Source: Xanthomonas euvesicatoria pv. euvesicatoria (GTDB lineage: Bacteria > Pseudomonadota > Gammaproteobacteria > Xanthomonadales > Xanthomonadaceae). Taken from it: DNA of 64,000 nt. The notes below the pieces were generated by a model. That model was not told where the DNA came from. It was given only the letters and a program-made list of their open reading frames with translations, and searched no databases. Made by a program: the position numbers and the translations under genes. Positions 44,452-52,966 of the stretch are shown here, one piece after another; within the stretch, counting starts at the first letter, position 1, and every line of letters begins with the position of its first letter. The stretch covers positions 1-64,000 of the forward strand of contig NZ_JAJIUJ010000023.1 of assembly GCF_020880415.1 (NCBI RefSeq), written 5' to 3'.

Positions 44452-46053
44452 GTGACCTTGAACCGATGGCTGAGTGGGGGCGTGCTGATGGTGGCAAGCT
44501 TGGTGACGACAACGCACGCGGCCGAACTTCCCGCCGGCATGCAGCAGTTCGATGCGCAGATGGAACGTGTGCGCAAACAGTTCGACGTGCCCGGTATTGC
44601 GGTGGCCATCGTCAAGGACGGCCAGGTGGTGCTGGAGCGCGGCTACGGCGTGCGCGAGACCGGCAAGCCTGCGCCCGTGCAGGCCGACACGTTGTTTGCG
44701 ATTGCCTCCAATACCAAGGCGTTCACTGCCGCGTCGCTGTCGATCCTGGCCGATGAAGGCAAGCTCTCGCTCGATGACAAGGTCATCGACCATCTGCCGT
44801 GGTTCCGCATGTCCGATCCGTATGTGAGCGGGCAAATGCGCATCCGCGATCTGCTGGCGCACCGCAGCGGCCTGAGCCTGGGTGCAGGCGATTTATTGTT
44901 CTGGCCCAGCACCAGCTACACCACCGAAGAGGTCGTGCAGCGCCTGGCCAAGGTGCCGCTGAAGGGCGGTTTTCGCGACCGCTATGCGTACGACAACATC
45001 CTGTACGCAGTCGCCCAGAAGGTGATCGAGCAGGTCTCCGGGCAGAGTTATGCGGCATTTCTGCAGCAACGTATCTTCGACCCGGTGGGCATGCGCGGCA
45101 CGCGCTTCAACGCCGACCATCTGCAGCCCGGCGATCACGCGGCAGTCGGGCATGCCAAGTACGACTTCACCGAGCTGCGTACGGTGGCGCCGCTGACCTG
45201 GTCCAACAACTCCGGTGCCGGCGGCATCTATTCCAGCGTGCACGACATGGCGCTGTGGATGAACGTGCAACTGGCCGGCGGCATCCTGCCCGATGGCAAA
45301 CCCCTGTTCAGCGCCAAGCGCCAGCAGGAAATGTGGTCGATGATCACGCCGATCCCGATCCCGATCGGCGAGGTGCAGGTGCCCGAGCTTGCCGCGGCGC
45401 GGCCGAACTTCGCCAGCTACGGTGAGGGCTGGAGCCTGAGCGATTACCGCGGCCATCGCCTGGTCTGGCACACCGGCGGCTGGCCCGGCATGGTGTCGCG
45501 CCTGACGCTGCTGCCGGATCAGAAGCTGGGCGTGGTGGTGTTGACCAATCAGGAGGTGGGCGCTGCGTTCAACGCCGTGACCTTCCAGGTGCTGGATGCC
45601 TTCTTGCAGGTGCCGTCCACCGATTGGACCGCCGCTTACGCCAAGCTGGTGGAGAAGGCCGACAGCGAGGCGGACGCAAGTTGGAAGAAGCACCAGGACG
45701 CGCGCGCGGCGCGGTCCACGCCGTCGTTGCCGCTGCGCAGTTACGCGGCCACCTATCGCGACCCCTGGTACGGCGATGTGGTGATCGTCCAGGACGGCAA
45801 GCGGCTGCGCCTGCAGTTCGCCAGGACTGCCCAGTTGGTGGGCACGCTGGAGCATTGGCAGCACGACAGCTTCATCGTGCGCTGGGACGACCGCTCCTTG
45901 AATGCCGATGCCTTCGTCAATTTTGCACTGACCCCGGACGGCGCGGTGCGCGAGATGCGCATGGAGCCGATTTCGCCGCTGACCGATTTCAGCTTCGATT
46001 TCCAGGACCTGGTGCTGACCCCGGTGCCGACGCAGACCGCTGTGGGCAAATGA
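44452..46053 (+). CDS. Periplasmic serine hydrolase, beta-lactamase/PBP fold
   Basis: A 533-residue exported protein (signal ending TTTHAAE near residue 24). The catalytic signatures of class C-like hydrolases are complete: Ser86-x-x-Lys89 in IASNTKAF, Tyr180-x-Asn182 in YAYDN, and HTGGWPG. The last 120 residues form a DUF3471-like C-terminal domain (LRSYAATYRDPWYGDVVI). It may cleave peptides or D-amino esters; antibiotic hydrolysis is not implied. GTG start at 44452 after AAGGTGAT. Possibly co-transcribed with rraA. Confidence 0.9.
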   Translation: MTLNRWLSGGVLMVASLVTTTHAAELPAGMQQFDAQMERVRKQFDVPGIAVAIVKDGQVVLERGYGVRETGKPAPVQADTLFAIASNTKAFTAASLSILADEGKLSLDDKVIDHLPWFRMSDPYVSGQMRIRDLLAHRSGLSLGAGDLLFWPSTSYTTEEVVQRLAKVPLKGGFRDRYAYDNILYAVAQKVIEQVSGQSYAAFLQQRIFDPVGMRGTRFNADHLQPGDHAAVGHAKYDFTELRTVAPLTWSNNSGAGGIYSSVHDMALWMNVQLAGGILPDGKPLFSAKRQQEMWSMITPIPIPIGEVQVPELAAARPNFASYGEGWSLSDYRGHRLVWHTGGWPGMVSRLTLLPDQKLGVVVLTNQEVGAAFNAVTFQVLDAFLQVPSTDWTAAYAKLVEKADSEADASWKKHQDARAARSTPSLPLRSYAATYRDPWYGDVVIVQDGKRLRLQFARTAQLVGTLEHWQHDSFIVRWDDRSLNADAFVNFALTPDGAVREMRMEPISPLTDFSFDFQDLVLTPVPTQTAVGK

Positions 46054-46198
46054 TGCAGGCACGCGCGGATGACCTGCGCGCTGCGCCTGGCGGGCCCAAG
46101 CGCGCAGGTGGCTCAGATCGCCATCGGCCGCCGCACGCTACCGAAGTGCGGCAGGTCCGGTTACGATCTGCGCACTTTTCAGGGATGTCGCCGCACGC

Positions 46199-47464
46199 AT
46201 GACCACTCCGCAGATGTCGGTGTATTTCTTTTTGCAGGCTGCCGCGATTTTGTTGGTGTGCCGGCTGGTCGGCATGCTGGCCAAGCGCCTCGGGCAACCG
46301 CAGGTGGTGGGCGAAATGATTGCCGGCGTGATGCTGGGGCCCTCGTTGTTCGGCTTGCTGGCGCCGGGCGCGCAGGCGGCCCTGTTCCCCAAGCAGACCA
46401 TGGACGTGCTGTATGTGTTCGCGCAGTTCGGCGTGGGCCTGTACATGTTCCTGGTCGGAACCGATTTCCGCGGCGACCACTTTCGCGCGCGCTATCGCAG
46501 TGCCATGAGCGTGTCGATGGCGGGCATCGCGGTGCCGTTCCTGCTGGCATTTGCCATGTGCCCATGGTTGATCAACGTGCAGGGCCTGTTTTCGGAAAAG
46601 GCCAAGCTGGCCGAAGCGTCGCTGTTCCTGGGCGCGGCCATTGCGATCACCGCCTTCCCGATGCTGGCGCGCATCATCCACGAACGCGGTCTGACCAATA
46701 GCCCCTTGGGCACCTTGGCGCTGACCGCTGGCGCGTTCGACGATGCCGCAGCGTGGTGCATTTTGGCCGTGGTGCTGGCCAGTTTCGGCGGCAGTTGGGG
46801 CAGTGCCTACCTGGCCATCGGCGGCGGCATCGGCTATGCGGTCTTCATGATTTTCGTCGGCCGGCATCTGCTCAAGCGGCTGGCCGATCATGTGGTGCCC
46901 GGCCAGCCGCTGAGCAACAGTGTCCTGGCGGTGGTGCTGATCCTGTTCTGCATCAGCGCCTGGGCGATGGATGCGATCGGCATCCATGCGGTGTTCGGCG
47001 GTTTCCTGCTCGGTGTCTGCCTGCCCAGGGGCGCACTGACCGAGAAGCTGCGCGAGATGATGCGGCCGTTCGTCGTGGTGTTGCTGCTGCCGATGTTCTT
47101 CACCTATTCGGGCTTGAAAACCCAGCTCAGCGTATTGCTGCAGCCGCAGATCATGCTGGCGGGCGTGGCGATCCTGGCCGCGTCGTTCATCGGCAAGGGC
47201 GTGGCCTGCTGGGCCGCGGCGCGTGCGACCGGCGAGAACAACCGCGACGCGATGGCGATCGGTTCGCTGATGAATGCACGCGGGCTGATGGAGCTGATCA
47301 TCATCAATATCGGCTTGCAGGCGGGTGTGATCGAACAGGGCTTGTTCTCGGTGCTGGTGCTGATGGCGATCCTGTCCACGCTGATGGCCACGCCGTTGTT
47401 CAACTGGATCATGCGTCGCCACGCCCATGTGAGCGACGCGGTGCCGAGCCTGCAGTCGCGGTGA
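46199..47464 (+). CDS. CPA2-family cation/proton antiporter
   Basis: A 421-residue membrane protein with about twelve hydrophobic segments. The CPA2 sequence pattern is present: GQPQVVGEMIAGVMLGPSL, then FGVGLYMFLVGTDF, TAFPMLARI, GAFDDAAAWCILA (with the paired aspartates) and SLMNARGLMELIIINIGL. No TrkA-N domain is attached. It exchanges sodium or potassium for protons. It probably supports ion or pH balance. Confidence 0.92.
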   Translation: MTTPQMSVYFFLQAAAILLVCRLVGMLAKRLGQPQVVGEMIAGVMLGPSLFGLLAPGAQAALFPKQTMDVLYVFAQFGVGLYMFLVGTDFRGDHFRARYRSAMSVSMAGIAVPFLLAFAMCPWLINVQGLFSEKAKLAEASLFLGAAIAITAFPMLARIIHERGLTNSPLGTLALTAGAFDDAAAWCILAVVLASFGGSWGSAYLAIGGGIGYAVFMIFVGRHLLKRLADHVVPGQPLSNSVLAVVLILFCISAWAMDAIGIHAVFGGFLLGVCLPRGALTEKLREMMRPFVVVLLLPMFFTYSGLKTQLSVLLQPQIMLAGVAILAASFIGKGVACWAAARATGENNRDAMAIGSLMNARGLMELIIINIGLQAGVIEQGLFSVLVLMAILSTLMATPLFNWIMRRHAHVSDAVPSLQSR

Positions 47465-47527
47465 TCGGCGCGCGACTGCCCGCAGGTGCGGGCAGTGCAC
47501 TGGCGGCGTGTGCGGCCGGGCGTTGCG

Positions 47528-48720
47528 TCAACGCCCCAGCGGCAACTGCACGCTGGCCAGCAGGCCACCGCCGGGGCGGTTGCTGACGACCAGTTGGCCA
47601 TCGTGCGCCTGGCAGATGGCCGAGGCGATCGCCAGGCCCAGGCCGCTGCCGCCGGAATGCCGCGCGCGCGAGCTGTCGGCGCGCCAGAAGCGGTCCAGCA
47701 AGTGCGGCAGTTGCGCAGGCGCCACGCCGGGACCGCGGTCGCCGACGGTGAGCTGCACGCTGTTGCCGTCGCGGCGCACCTCGATTTCCAGCAACTTGCC
47801 GGCTGCGGCGTAGCGCAACGCGTTATCGATCAGGATCGACAGCACCTGGCCCAGCCGGTGCCGGTCGGCATGCAGGCGCAGCGCCGGAGCCGTGGGGTAG
47901 TGAATGGTCATGTGCGCCTCGCGCAGCGCCGGGCCTGCCCACTCGATGCGCTCGGCGACGAGCTCCCGCAGCTCGACGCTTTCCGGCTCCAGCACCAGCT
48001 GGCCGGCACGCGCCAGCGACACCAGGTGCAGGTCGCCGATCAGCCGATTGATCTGCTCCAGCTGGCGATGCACCAGCCGCAGTTGCTCCGGTTCGCGCGG
48101 GAAGACGTCATCCAGCATGCCTTGCACGCGTCCCATCGCGGCATTGAGCGGGGTGCGCAGTTCATGCGCCAGCATCGCGCTGGAGTCGCGTAATTCGCGC
48201 TCGTATTGCTGCAGCCTGCCGCTCATCGTATTGAAGTCGTCGGCCAGGGCGGTGAGCTCGTCCGGCGCGCCGCGCACCACTTGCGCGCGTGCGCCGAAAT
48301 CGCCATCGCTGACCCGGTGCGCGGCGAAAGCCACCTGCGAAAATTGCCGCGACAGCGGCGCGACGCGAGCAGGCCGCAGAACAGGATGACCGGGACCGAA
48401 ATGGTCATCATGGCGCCCAGCATCCACCAGTCCGGATTGGCCAGCCCGGGCAGGAAATTTTCGATGTCGTAATAGCGCTGGAACAGCTCCCACAGGCGCG
48501 CCTGGTTGGCCCGGGGCTGCTCGATCAGCTGGGAGATCTCGGCACGCGGCTCGGCTGGCACGTTGCTCAGGATCAGGCTGTAGCGCAGATTGAAATAGCA
48601 CCACATGCCGAACGCGATGACCATCATGGTCACCACCGCCAGCGCGCTCATGCGCAGTCCCACCCACCACCACAGGGGCGCCTGGTTGCGCCAGGCATGA
48701 AACCGCCGCAGCACCTTCAT
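47528..48720 (-). pseudogene. Sensor histidine kinase, frameshifted
   Basis: The N-terminal part starts at 48720 (MKVLRRFHAWRNQAPLWWW) in the frame overlapping the response-regulator stop: TM1, a periplasmic loop and TM2 (AMMTISVPVILFCGLLASR). Near 48355-48375 the frame changes. The other frame continues with a HAMP-like region (APLSRQFSQVAFAAHRVSDG), a phospho-acceptor histidine (MLAHELRTPLNAAM; codon 48164-48166), and the N, G1 and G2 boxes (LIDNALRYA, GDRGPGVA, SGLGLAIA). One base restored would give about 397 residues. Pseudogene, sequencing error or recoding cannot be told apart. Confidence 0.75.
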
Positions 48721-49406
48721 TGAAAGCGATACCCCACTGCACGCACGGTGACCAGCACACCGGTGATGCCATGCACTTCGAGTTTGCGGCGCAGGTTGTG
48801 GATGTGCGAATCCACCACCCGTTCCAATGCATCGCTGTCGGGCAGGCAGGCGTCGAGCAGTTCGCTGCGCGTAAAGGCCTTGAATGGGGTCTTGAGCAGC
48901 AGCGCGAGCAGGTTGAATTCGGTCGGCGTCAGATCCAGCGCCACGCTGTCGCCGTTTTCGTGTTGCACGCTGGCGACCACGGCGGCCGGATCCACGCTCA
49001 GCCGACCGTGCTGCAATGGCTCGCCCGGCGCGCGCACCGCCACGCTCCGGCGTAGCACCGCATGCACGCGCGCCACCACCTCCTTGGGGCTGTATGGCTT
49101 GACCACGTAATCGTCGGCGCCGTAGCGCAGGGCGCCGAGCTTTTCCGGCTCGTCGCCAATGGCGGTGACCATGATCACCGGCGTGTCGCCGGCGCGGCGG
49201 ATCGTCGACAGCACCTCGATGCCGCTGAGCTTGGGCAGCATCACGTCCAGCAGCACCAGATCCGGTGCCCATTGCCGGTGGAGCTGGATGGCGCGTTCGC
49301 CATCGCCGGCCACCGCCACATCGAAGCCGTCGCGGCGTAGATAGGCCTCCAGAATGCTGGCGCTATCGCTGTCGTCTTCCACCAGCAGAACCTTTTTGCC
49401 TGTCAT
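48717..49406 (-). CDS. OmpR-family response regulator
   Basis: A 229-residue regulator. The receiver has acidic residues at 10-12 (VLLVEDDSD), phospho-acceptor Asp54 (LVLLDVMLPKL) and a lysine in VVKPYSPKE. The winged helix is typical (PTEFNLLALLLK, FTRSELLDACL, VVDSHIHNLRRKLE). The ATG at 49406 overlaps nothing upstream; its stop overlaps the kinase start by three bases. It most resembles the BaeR/SmeR group that controls efflux pumps, matching the divergent RND operon. Confidence 0.93.
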   Translation of the reverse strand: MTGKKVLLVEDDSDSASILEAYLRRDGFDVAVAGDGERAIQLHRQWAPDLVLLDVMLPKLSGIEVLSTIRRAGDTPVIMVTAIGDEPEKLGALRYGADDYVVKPYSPKEVVARVHAVLRRSVAVRAPGEPLQHGRLSVDPAAVVASVQHENGDSVALDLTPTEFNLLALLLKTPFKAFTRSELLDACLPDSDALERVVDSHIHNLRRKLEVHGITGVLVTVRAVGYRFQ

Positions 49407-49511
49407 GGCGTGTTGCCCTGTCGTCTCGATCAAATCTGGATAATTCCCGAAAACAACCTGGACGCTGCGGGTCGAGGATGTCGGTCGAGATTGGCTCTGT
49501 GCTCCGACATC
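49407..49511. promoter_or_regulatory. Divergent regulatory region with direct repeats
   Basis: This 105-base gap separates the two-component genes from the RND operon. It contains two copies of GGTCGAG (49470-49476 and 49483-49489) with a 13-base period. It also has an AT-richer GATAAT block (49439-49444). OmpR-family regulators bind direct repeats, although the usual period is nearer 10-11. Candidate site only. Confidence 0.35.
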
Positions 49512-50981
49512 ATGATTCCACAAATTATTCCGCATCGTTGGTCCTGCGTGTGCCTGGTTGCCGCCAGTGCGGTGCTGTCGGTTGGCTGCTCGCTGACGCC
49601 GGCCTACCAGCGCCCGGTGGTCGGCGTGCCGGCCACGTTCGGCAGCCCGCAGGCGGCATCGGCGCCGGCATCCGGCCAGCCCGACGCCGATGCGACCGCC
49701 GCTGTCACTCTGAACGAGCAAGAGCGCGCGTTTCTGCAGGCCTTCGCGCCAGACCGCGACCTGCGGCCCCTGGTCGAACGTGCCTTGGCGCACAACGGCG
49801 ATTTCCGCCGTGCAGCGTTGCAGGTAGAACAGGCACGTGCACAGTACGGCATTGCGCAGGCGTCGCGCCTGCCGACGCTCGCCGTCGGCGCGCAGCAGCT
49901 GCGGCAACATTTCGACAACCCGACGCTGGATGCGCGGTACCAGCAGGATCTGGTGATTGCCAATGCGGGAATCGGCAATTTCGAAGTGGACTTTTTCGGC
50001 AAGCTGCAGGCGATGTCCGAGGCCGCACGCCAGCGCTACCTGGCCAGCGCCTATGGCCGCGACGCGGCGCGTGGCGCCCTGATTGCAGAGGTGCTGCGTG
50101 CCTACACCGCCGAGCGCACCACCGCGCAGGCGCTGCAGCAGCTGCAATCGCTGGATGCCGACAGTGCTGCGCTGCTTGCCATCGCCGAGCGGCAATATCA
50201 GGTAGGGCTGATTGCGCGCGACGAGCGCGATGCGCAGCAGCGACAGGCCGACCAAGCCCATGTGGCGGCCCTGCAGGGCAACGACAACCACGCTGCGGCG
50301 CTGCGTGCGCTGCAGTTGCTGGCCGGCTACGACAGCACTCCGGTACCCGGCGACCTGCAGGGTCTGATCGCCGCTGATACGCCTGCCAGTGCGTGGCGCG
50401 CCCTGGATTCGTCGCTGTTGCTGCAACGCCCGGACATCCAGCAGGCCGAGCTGGAATTGCGCGCGGCCAATGCCGACATCGGCGCGGCGCGCGCGGCGTT
50501 TTTTCCGTCCATCACCTTGAGCAGCAGCGTGGGCACGGCCAGCGACGGATTGAACGGCCTGTTTTCTGCAGGCCACGGCGTATGGAGCTTCATGCCGCAA
50601 CTGAACCTGCCGTTGTTCGATGGCGGCCGCAATCGCGCCAACCTGGACCTGGCGCAAATACGCAAACGTGCCGATGTCGTCGCCTACGAGCAGGCGATCG
50701 AGTCTGCATTCCGCGAGGTCGCCAACGCGCTCGACGCGCACGCCACCTTGTCGCAGGCCGAGCCGCGCTCGCGCGAGCAGGTCGAACGCGAGCAACTGCG
50801 TCTTGCTCGAATGCATGAACGCGTGGATGCCGGTCTGGAAGACCGCAGCGCGCTGCTGGCCGAGCGGACCCGCATCGCTCAGGCCGAACTCGATTACCTG
50901 GATACCGCACGCCAACGCGTGCTGAGCCGTATTGCGCTGTTTCAAGCCTTCTATGGCGTGCGCCTGCCCACCGCTTCCTGA
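49512..50981 (+). CDS. Outer-membrane efflux channel lipoprotein (OprM family)
   Basis: A 489-residue outer-membrane factor. The signal ends in LSVGC (Cys26). The TolC-type repeats carry LLQRPDIQQAELELRAANA and [18 protein letters not shown] start at ATG 49512 because the open frame upstream lacks a signal peptide. It opens a four-gene operon that includes a MipA-type protein, an adaptor and a pump, with 19 bases to the next gene. Confidence 0.94.
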   Translation: MIPQIIPHRWSCVCLVAASAVLSVGCSLTPAYQRPVVGVPATFGSPQAASAPASGQPDADATAAVTLNEQERAFLQAFAPDRDLRPLVERALAHNGDFRRAALQVEQARAQYGIAQASRLPTLAVGAQQLRQHFDNPTLDARYQQDLVIANAGIGNFEVDFFGKLQAMSEAARQRYLASAYGRDAARGALIAEVLRAYTAERTTAQALQQLQSLDADSAALLAIAERQYQVGLIARDERDAQQRQADQAHVAALQGNDNHAAALRALQLLAGYDSTPVPGDLQGLIAADTPASAWRALDSSLLLQRPDIQQAELELRAANADIGAARAAFFPSITLSSSVGTASDGLNGLFSAGHGVWSFMPQLNLPLFDGGRNRANLDLAQIRKRADVVAYEQAIESAFREVANALDAHATLSQAEPRSREQVEREQLRLARMHERVDAGLEDRSALLAERTRIAQAELDYLDTARQRVLSRIALFQAFYGVRLPTAS

Positions 50982-51000
50982 CTTCCGACGGAGACTTTCG

Positions 51001-51837
51001 ATGAACCTATCGTCCTTCAATCGCCTGCGTGGCCACCATGCCGTTCGCGCCAGCGTGCTTGCCTGCATGAGCGCCATTCCGTGCATTTCGCACGCACAAA
51101 CCGATCTGACCGGGAGTTCGCGCCTGCTGGGAGACCGTACTGAAATCACGGCCGGCGCGGCAGCGGTTGCCACGCCGGAGTATGCCGGCGCCGAGCGCGC
51201 GCGCGTGCAATTCAACCCGGTGCTGGTGGTGCAGCGCGGCGTGCTGTTCTTCGACACCTCCCGCGGCGGCGGCCTGCAATTCCAGAGCAAGTCCGGCTTC
51301 TACATATCGCAATCGTTGTATTACGACCTGGGCCGGCTGCAAAGCGACAGCAACTGGCGGCCGGGCTCGCGCCTGCTGGCCGGCATGGGCGATGTGCCTG
51401 GCTCGGTGACCGCACGCACGCTGGTGATGCAGCAAATGACGCCCTACATGAACGTCAATGCGGAGGCCGAATTCACGCTCAAGGATGCTGCGCGCCGCAA
51501 CCGCTATCGCGCCGGGACGGAGTTCACCCTGCTGCATAGCGCCAACGACACGGTCACCCTGGACCTGGACGTGCATGGCGGCGACCGCCGCTTCAATCAG
51601 GCTTACTTCGGCGTCACCGATGCGCAAGCCGCGCGCACCCGCTTTGCCGCCTTCAATGCCGGGTCCGGTGCGTATGCCGCCGCGGTAGGTGGCAGTTGGA
51701 CGCACTCGTTGGGCGACCACTGGGCCACCACGTTGGGGGTCACCGGAACGCGCTACCTGGACAACGCCGAAGACAGCCCGCTGGTGGCACGCCGCAGCGT
51801 GGTCAGCGGCAACCTCGCACTGACCTACAGCCGCTGA
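51001..51837 (+). CDS. MipA/OmpV-family outer-membrane protein
   Basis: A 278-residue outer-membrane beta-barrel. The signal peptide ends near ISHAQ. The mature part resembles MipA/OmpV proteins: an early GAAAVATPEYAGAERARVQ segment, GGGLQFQSKSGFYISQSLYY, and an ending AVGGSWTHSLGDHWATTLG with a final strand in Tyr-Ser-Arg. MipA in E. coli is a scaffold around MltA and penicillin-binding proteins; other members protect against antibiotics. Its place in the middle of an RND efflux operon is unusual. GGAG lies before ATG 51001. Confidence 0.85.
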   Translation: MNLSSFNRLRGHHAVRASVLACMSAIPCISHAQTDLTGSSRLLGDRTEITAGAAAVATPEYAGAERARVQFNPVLVVQRGVLFFDTSRGGGLQFQSKSGFYISQSLYYDLGRLQSDSNWRPGSRLLAGMGDVPGSVTARTLVMQQMTPYMNVNAEAEFTLKDAARRNRYRAGTEFTLLHSANDTVTLDLDVHGGDRRFNQAYFGVTDAQAARTRFAAFNAGSGAYAAAVGGSWTHSLGDHWATTLGVTGTRYLDNAEDSPLVARRSVVSGNLALTYSR

Positions 51838-51859
51838 GCGGCATACACCGGGGGATCCA

Positions 51860-52966
51860 ATGATGACGATGTTTTATCGCGGCCTGGTGTGCGGCACGTT
51901 GCTGCTGGGACTGGCCGCATGCAGCGGGCCGGAGGCGCCGGCCACCGAGACGCCGCGCGCGGTGAAGCTGGAGCGCTTCGGCAACGGGAGCGATAACCCA
52001 CTGCAGGTGCCGGCGCTGGTGCGCCAGGAACAACGCGCCGAGCTGGGGTTCGAAGGGGCAGGCCGTCTGTCTGCGGTGCTGGTGGATGTCGGCGACCGGG
52101 TGACCCGCGGGCAACTGCTGGCACGGCTGGACGATGAGCCGCTGCGCCTGCGCGAACAGCAGGCCGATGCCAACGTGCGCGCGGCACTGGCGCAATCGGG
52201 CGAACGGCAACTGCAATTGCGCCAGCAACAGGCACTGTTCGATGACGGTGCCAGTTCCAGCGCCACCTTGACTGCCGCGCGGGCGGCGGCAGATGCGGCC
52301 GCCGCGCAGCTGCAGGTGGCCAGGGCCGACCTGGCCATGGCGCGCCGCGGCACGCGTCTGGGAGAGCTCCGCGCGCCCTTCGATGGCAGCGTGGTGGCGC
52401 GCCTGCAACAGCCGCAGGCCGATGTGGCGGCGGGGCAGGCGGTGCTGCAGGTGGAGGGGCAGGGCCATGTGCAACTGGTCGCCACGCTGCCGGCAACTGC
52501 CGGTGCCGGTCTGGTGCCGGGGCAAACCGTGCATGCCCGTGTGGTGGATGCGGGCGACGCGCCGATCGAACTGCGTCTGCGCAGTCTTTCCAGCCGCCTG
52601 GACAATGCCACGACGGTGCAGGCGTTGCTGGAACCGCTCGCCGCTGCGCCTTCGCTGCGCAGCGGCGACAGCGTGATGCTGACGCTGCCGCCTGCTGCCG
52701 CTTCCACGCCGAGCGTGCCGTTGTCGGCGGTATTGCCCCGACTCAACCGGCAACAGGCCAGCGTGTTCGTTTACCAGCCGGCCACGCGGGCCGTGATCGA
52801 ACGCGCGGTCGACCTGGGAACGATCGTCGGCGAGCGCGTCCAGATTCTGCGCGGGCTGCGGACAGGCGAGCAGGTGGTGAGCGCCGGTGTGGGCTTCTTG
52901 GTGAACGGCCAGCCGGTGACGCCACTGCAGGCGCAGACGCAGCTGAGCGGAGGTCGCACGCCATGA
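51860..52966 (+). CDS. RND efflux periplasmic adaptor (lipoprotein)
   Basis: A 368-residue membrane-fusion protein. The signal ends in LLGLAAC (Cys21). The first lipoyl half reads ELGFEGAGRLSAVLVDVGDR and the second RAPFDGSVVARLQQPQADV, with a helical hairpin between. It ends in GVGFLVNGQPV. The length is short for AcrA and typical of the HlyD_D23/AcrA-like adaptors that serve the second pump subgroup. The pump start overlaps its stop by four bases. Confidence 0.93.
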   Translation: MMTMFYRGLVCGTLLLGLAACSGPEAPATETPRAVKLERFGNGSDNPLQVPALVRQEQRAELGFEGAGRLSAVLVDVGDRVTRGQLLARLDDEPLRLREQQADANVRAALAQSGERQLQLRQQQALFDDGASSSATLTAARAAADAAAAQLQVARADLAMARRGTRLGELRAPFDGSVVARLQQPQADVAAGQAVLQVEGQGHVQLVATLPATAGAGLVPGQTVHARVVDAGDAPIELRLRSLSSRLDNATTVQALLEPLAAAPSLRSGDSVMLTLPPAAASTPSVPLSAVLPRLNRQQASVFVYQPATRAVIERAVDLGTIVGERVQILRGLRTGEQVVSAGVGFLVNGQPVTPLQAQTQLSGGRTP

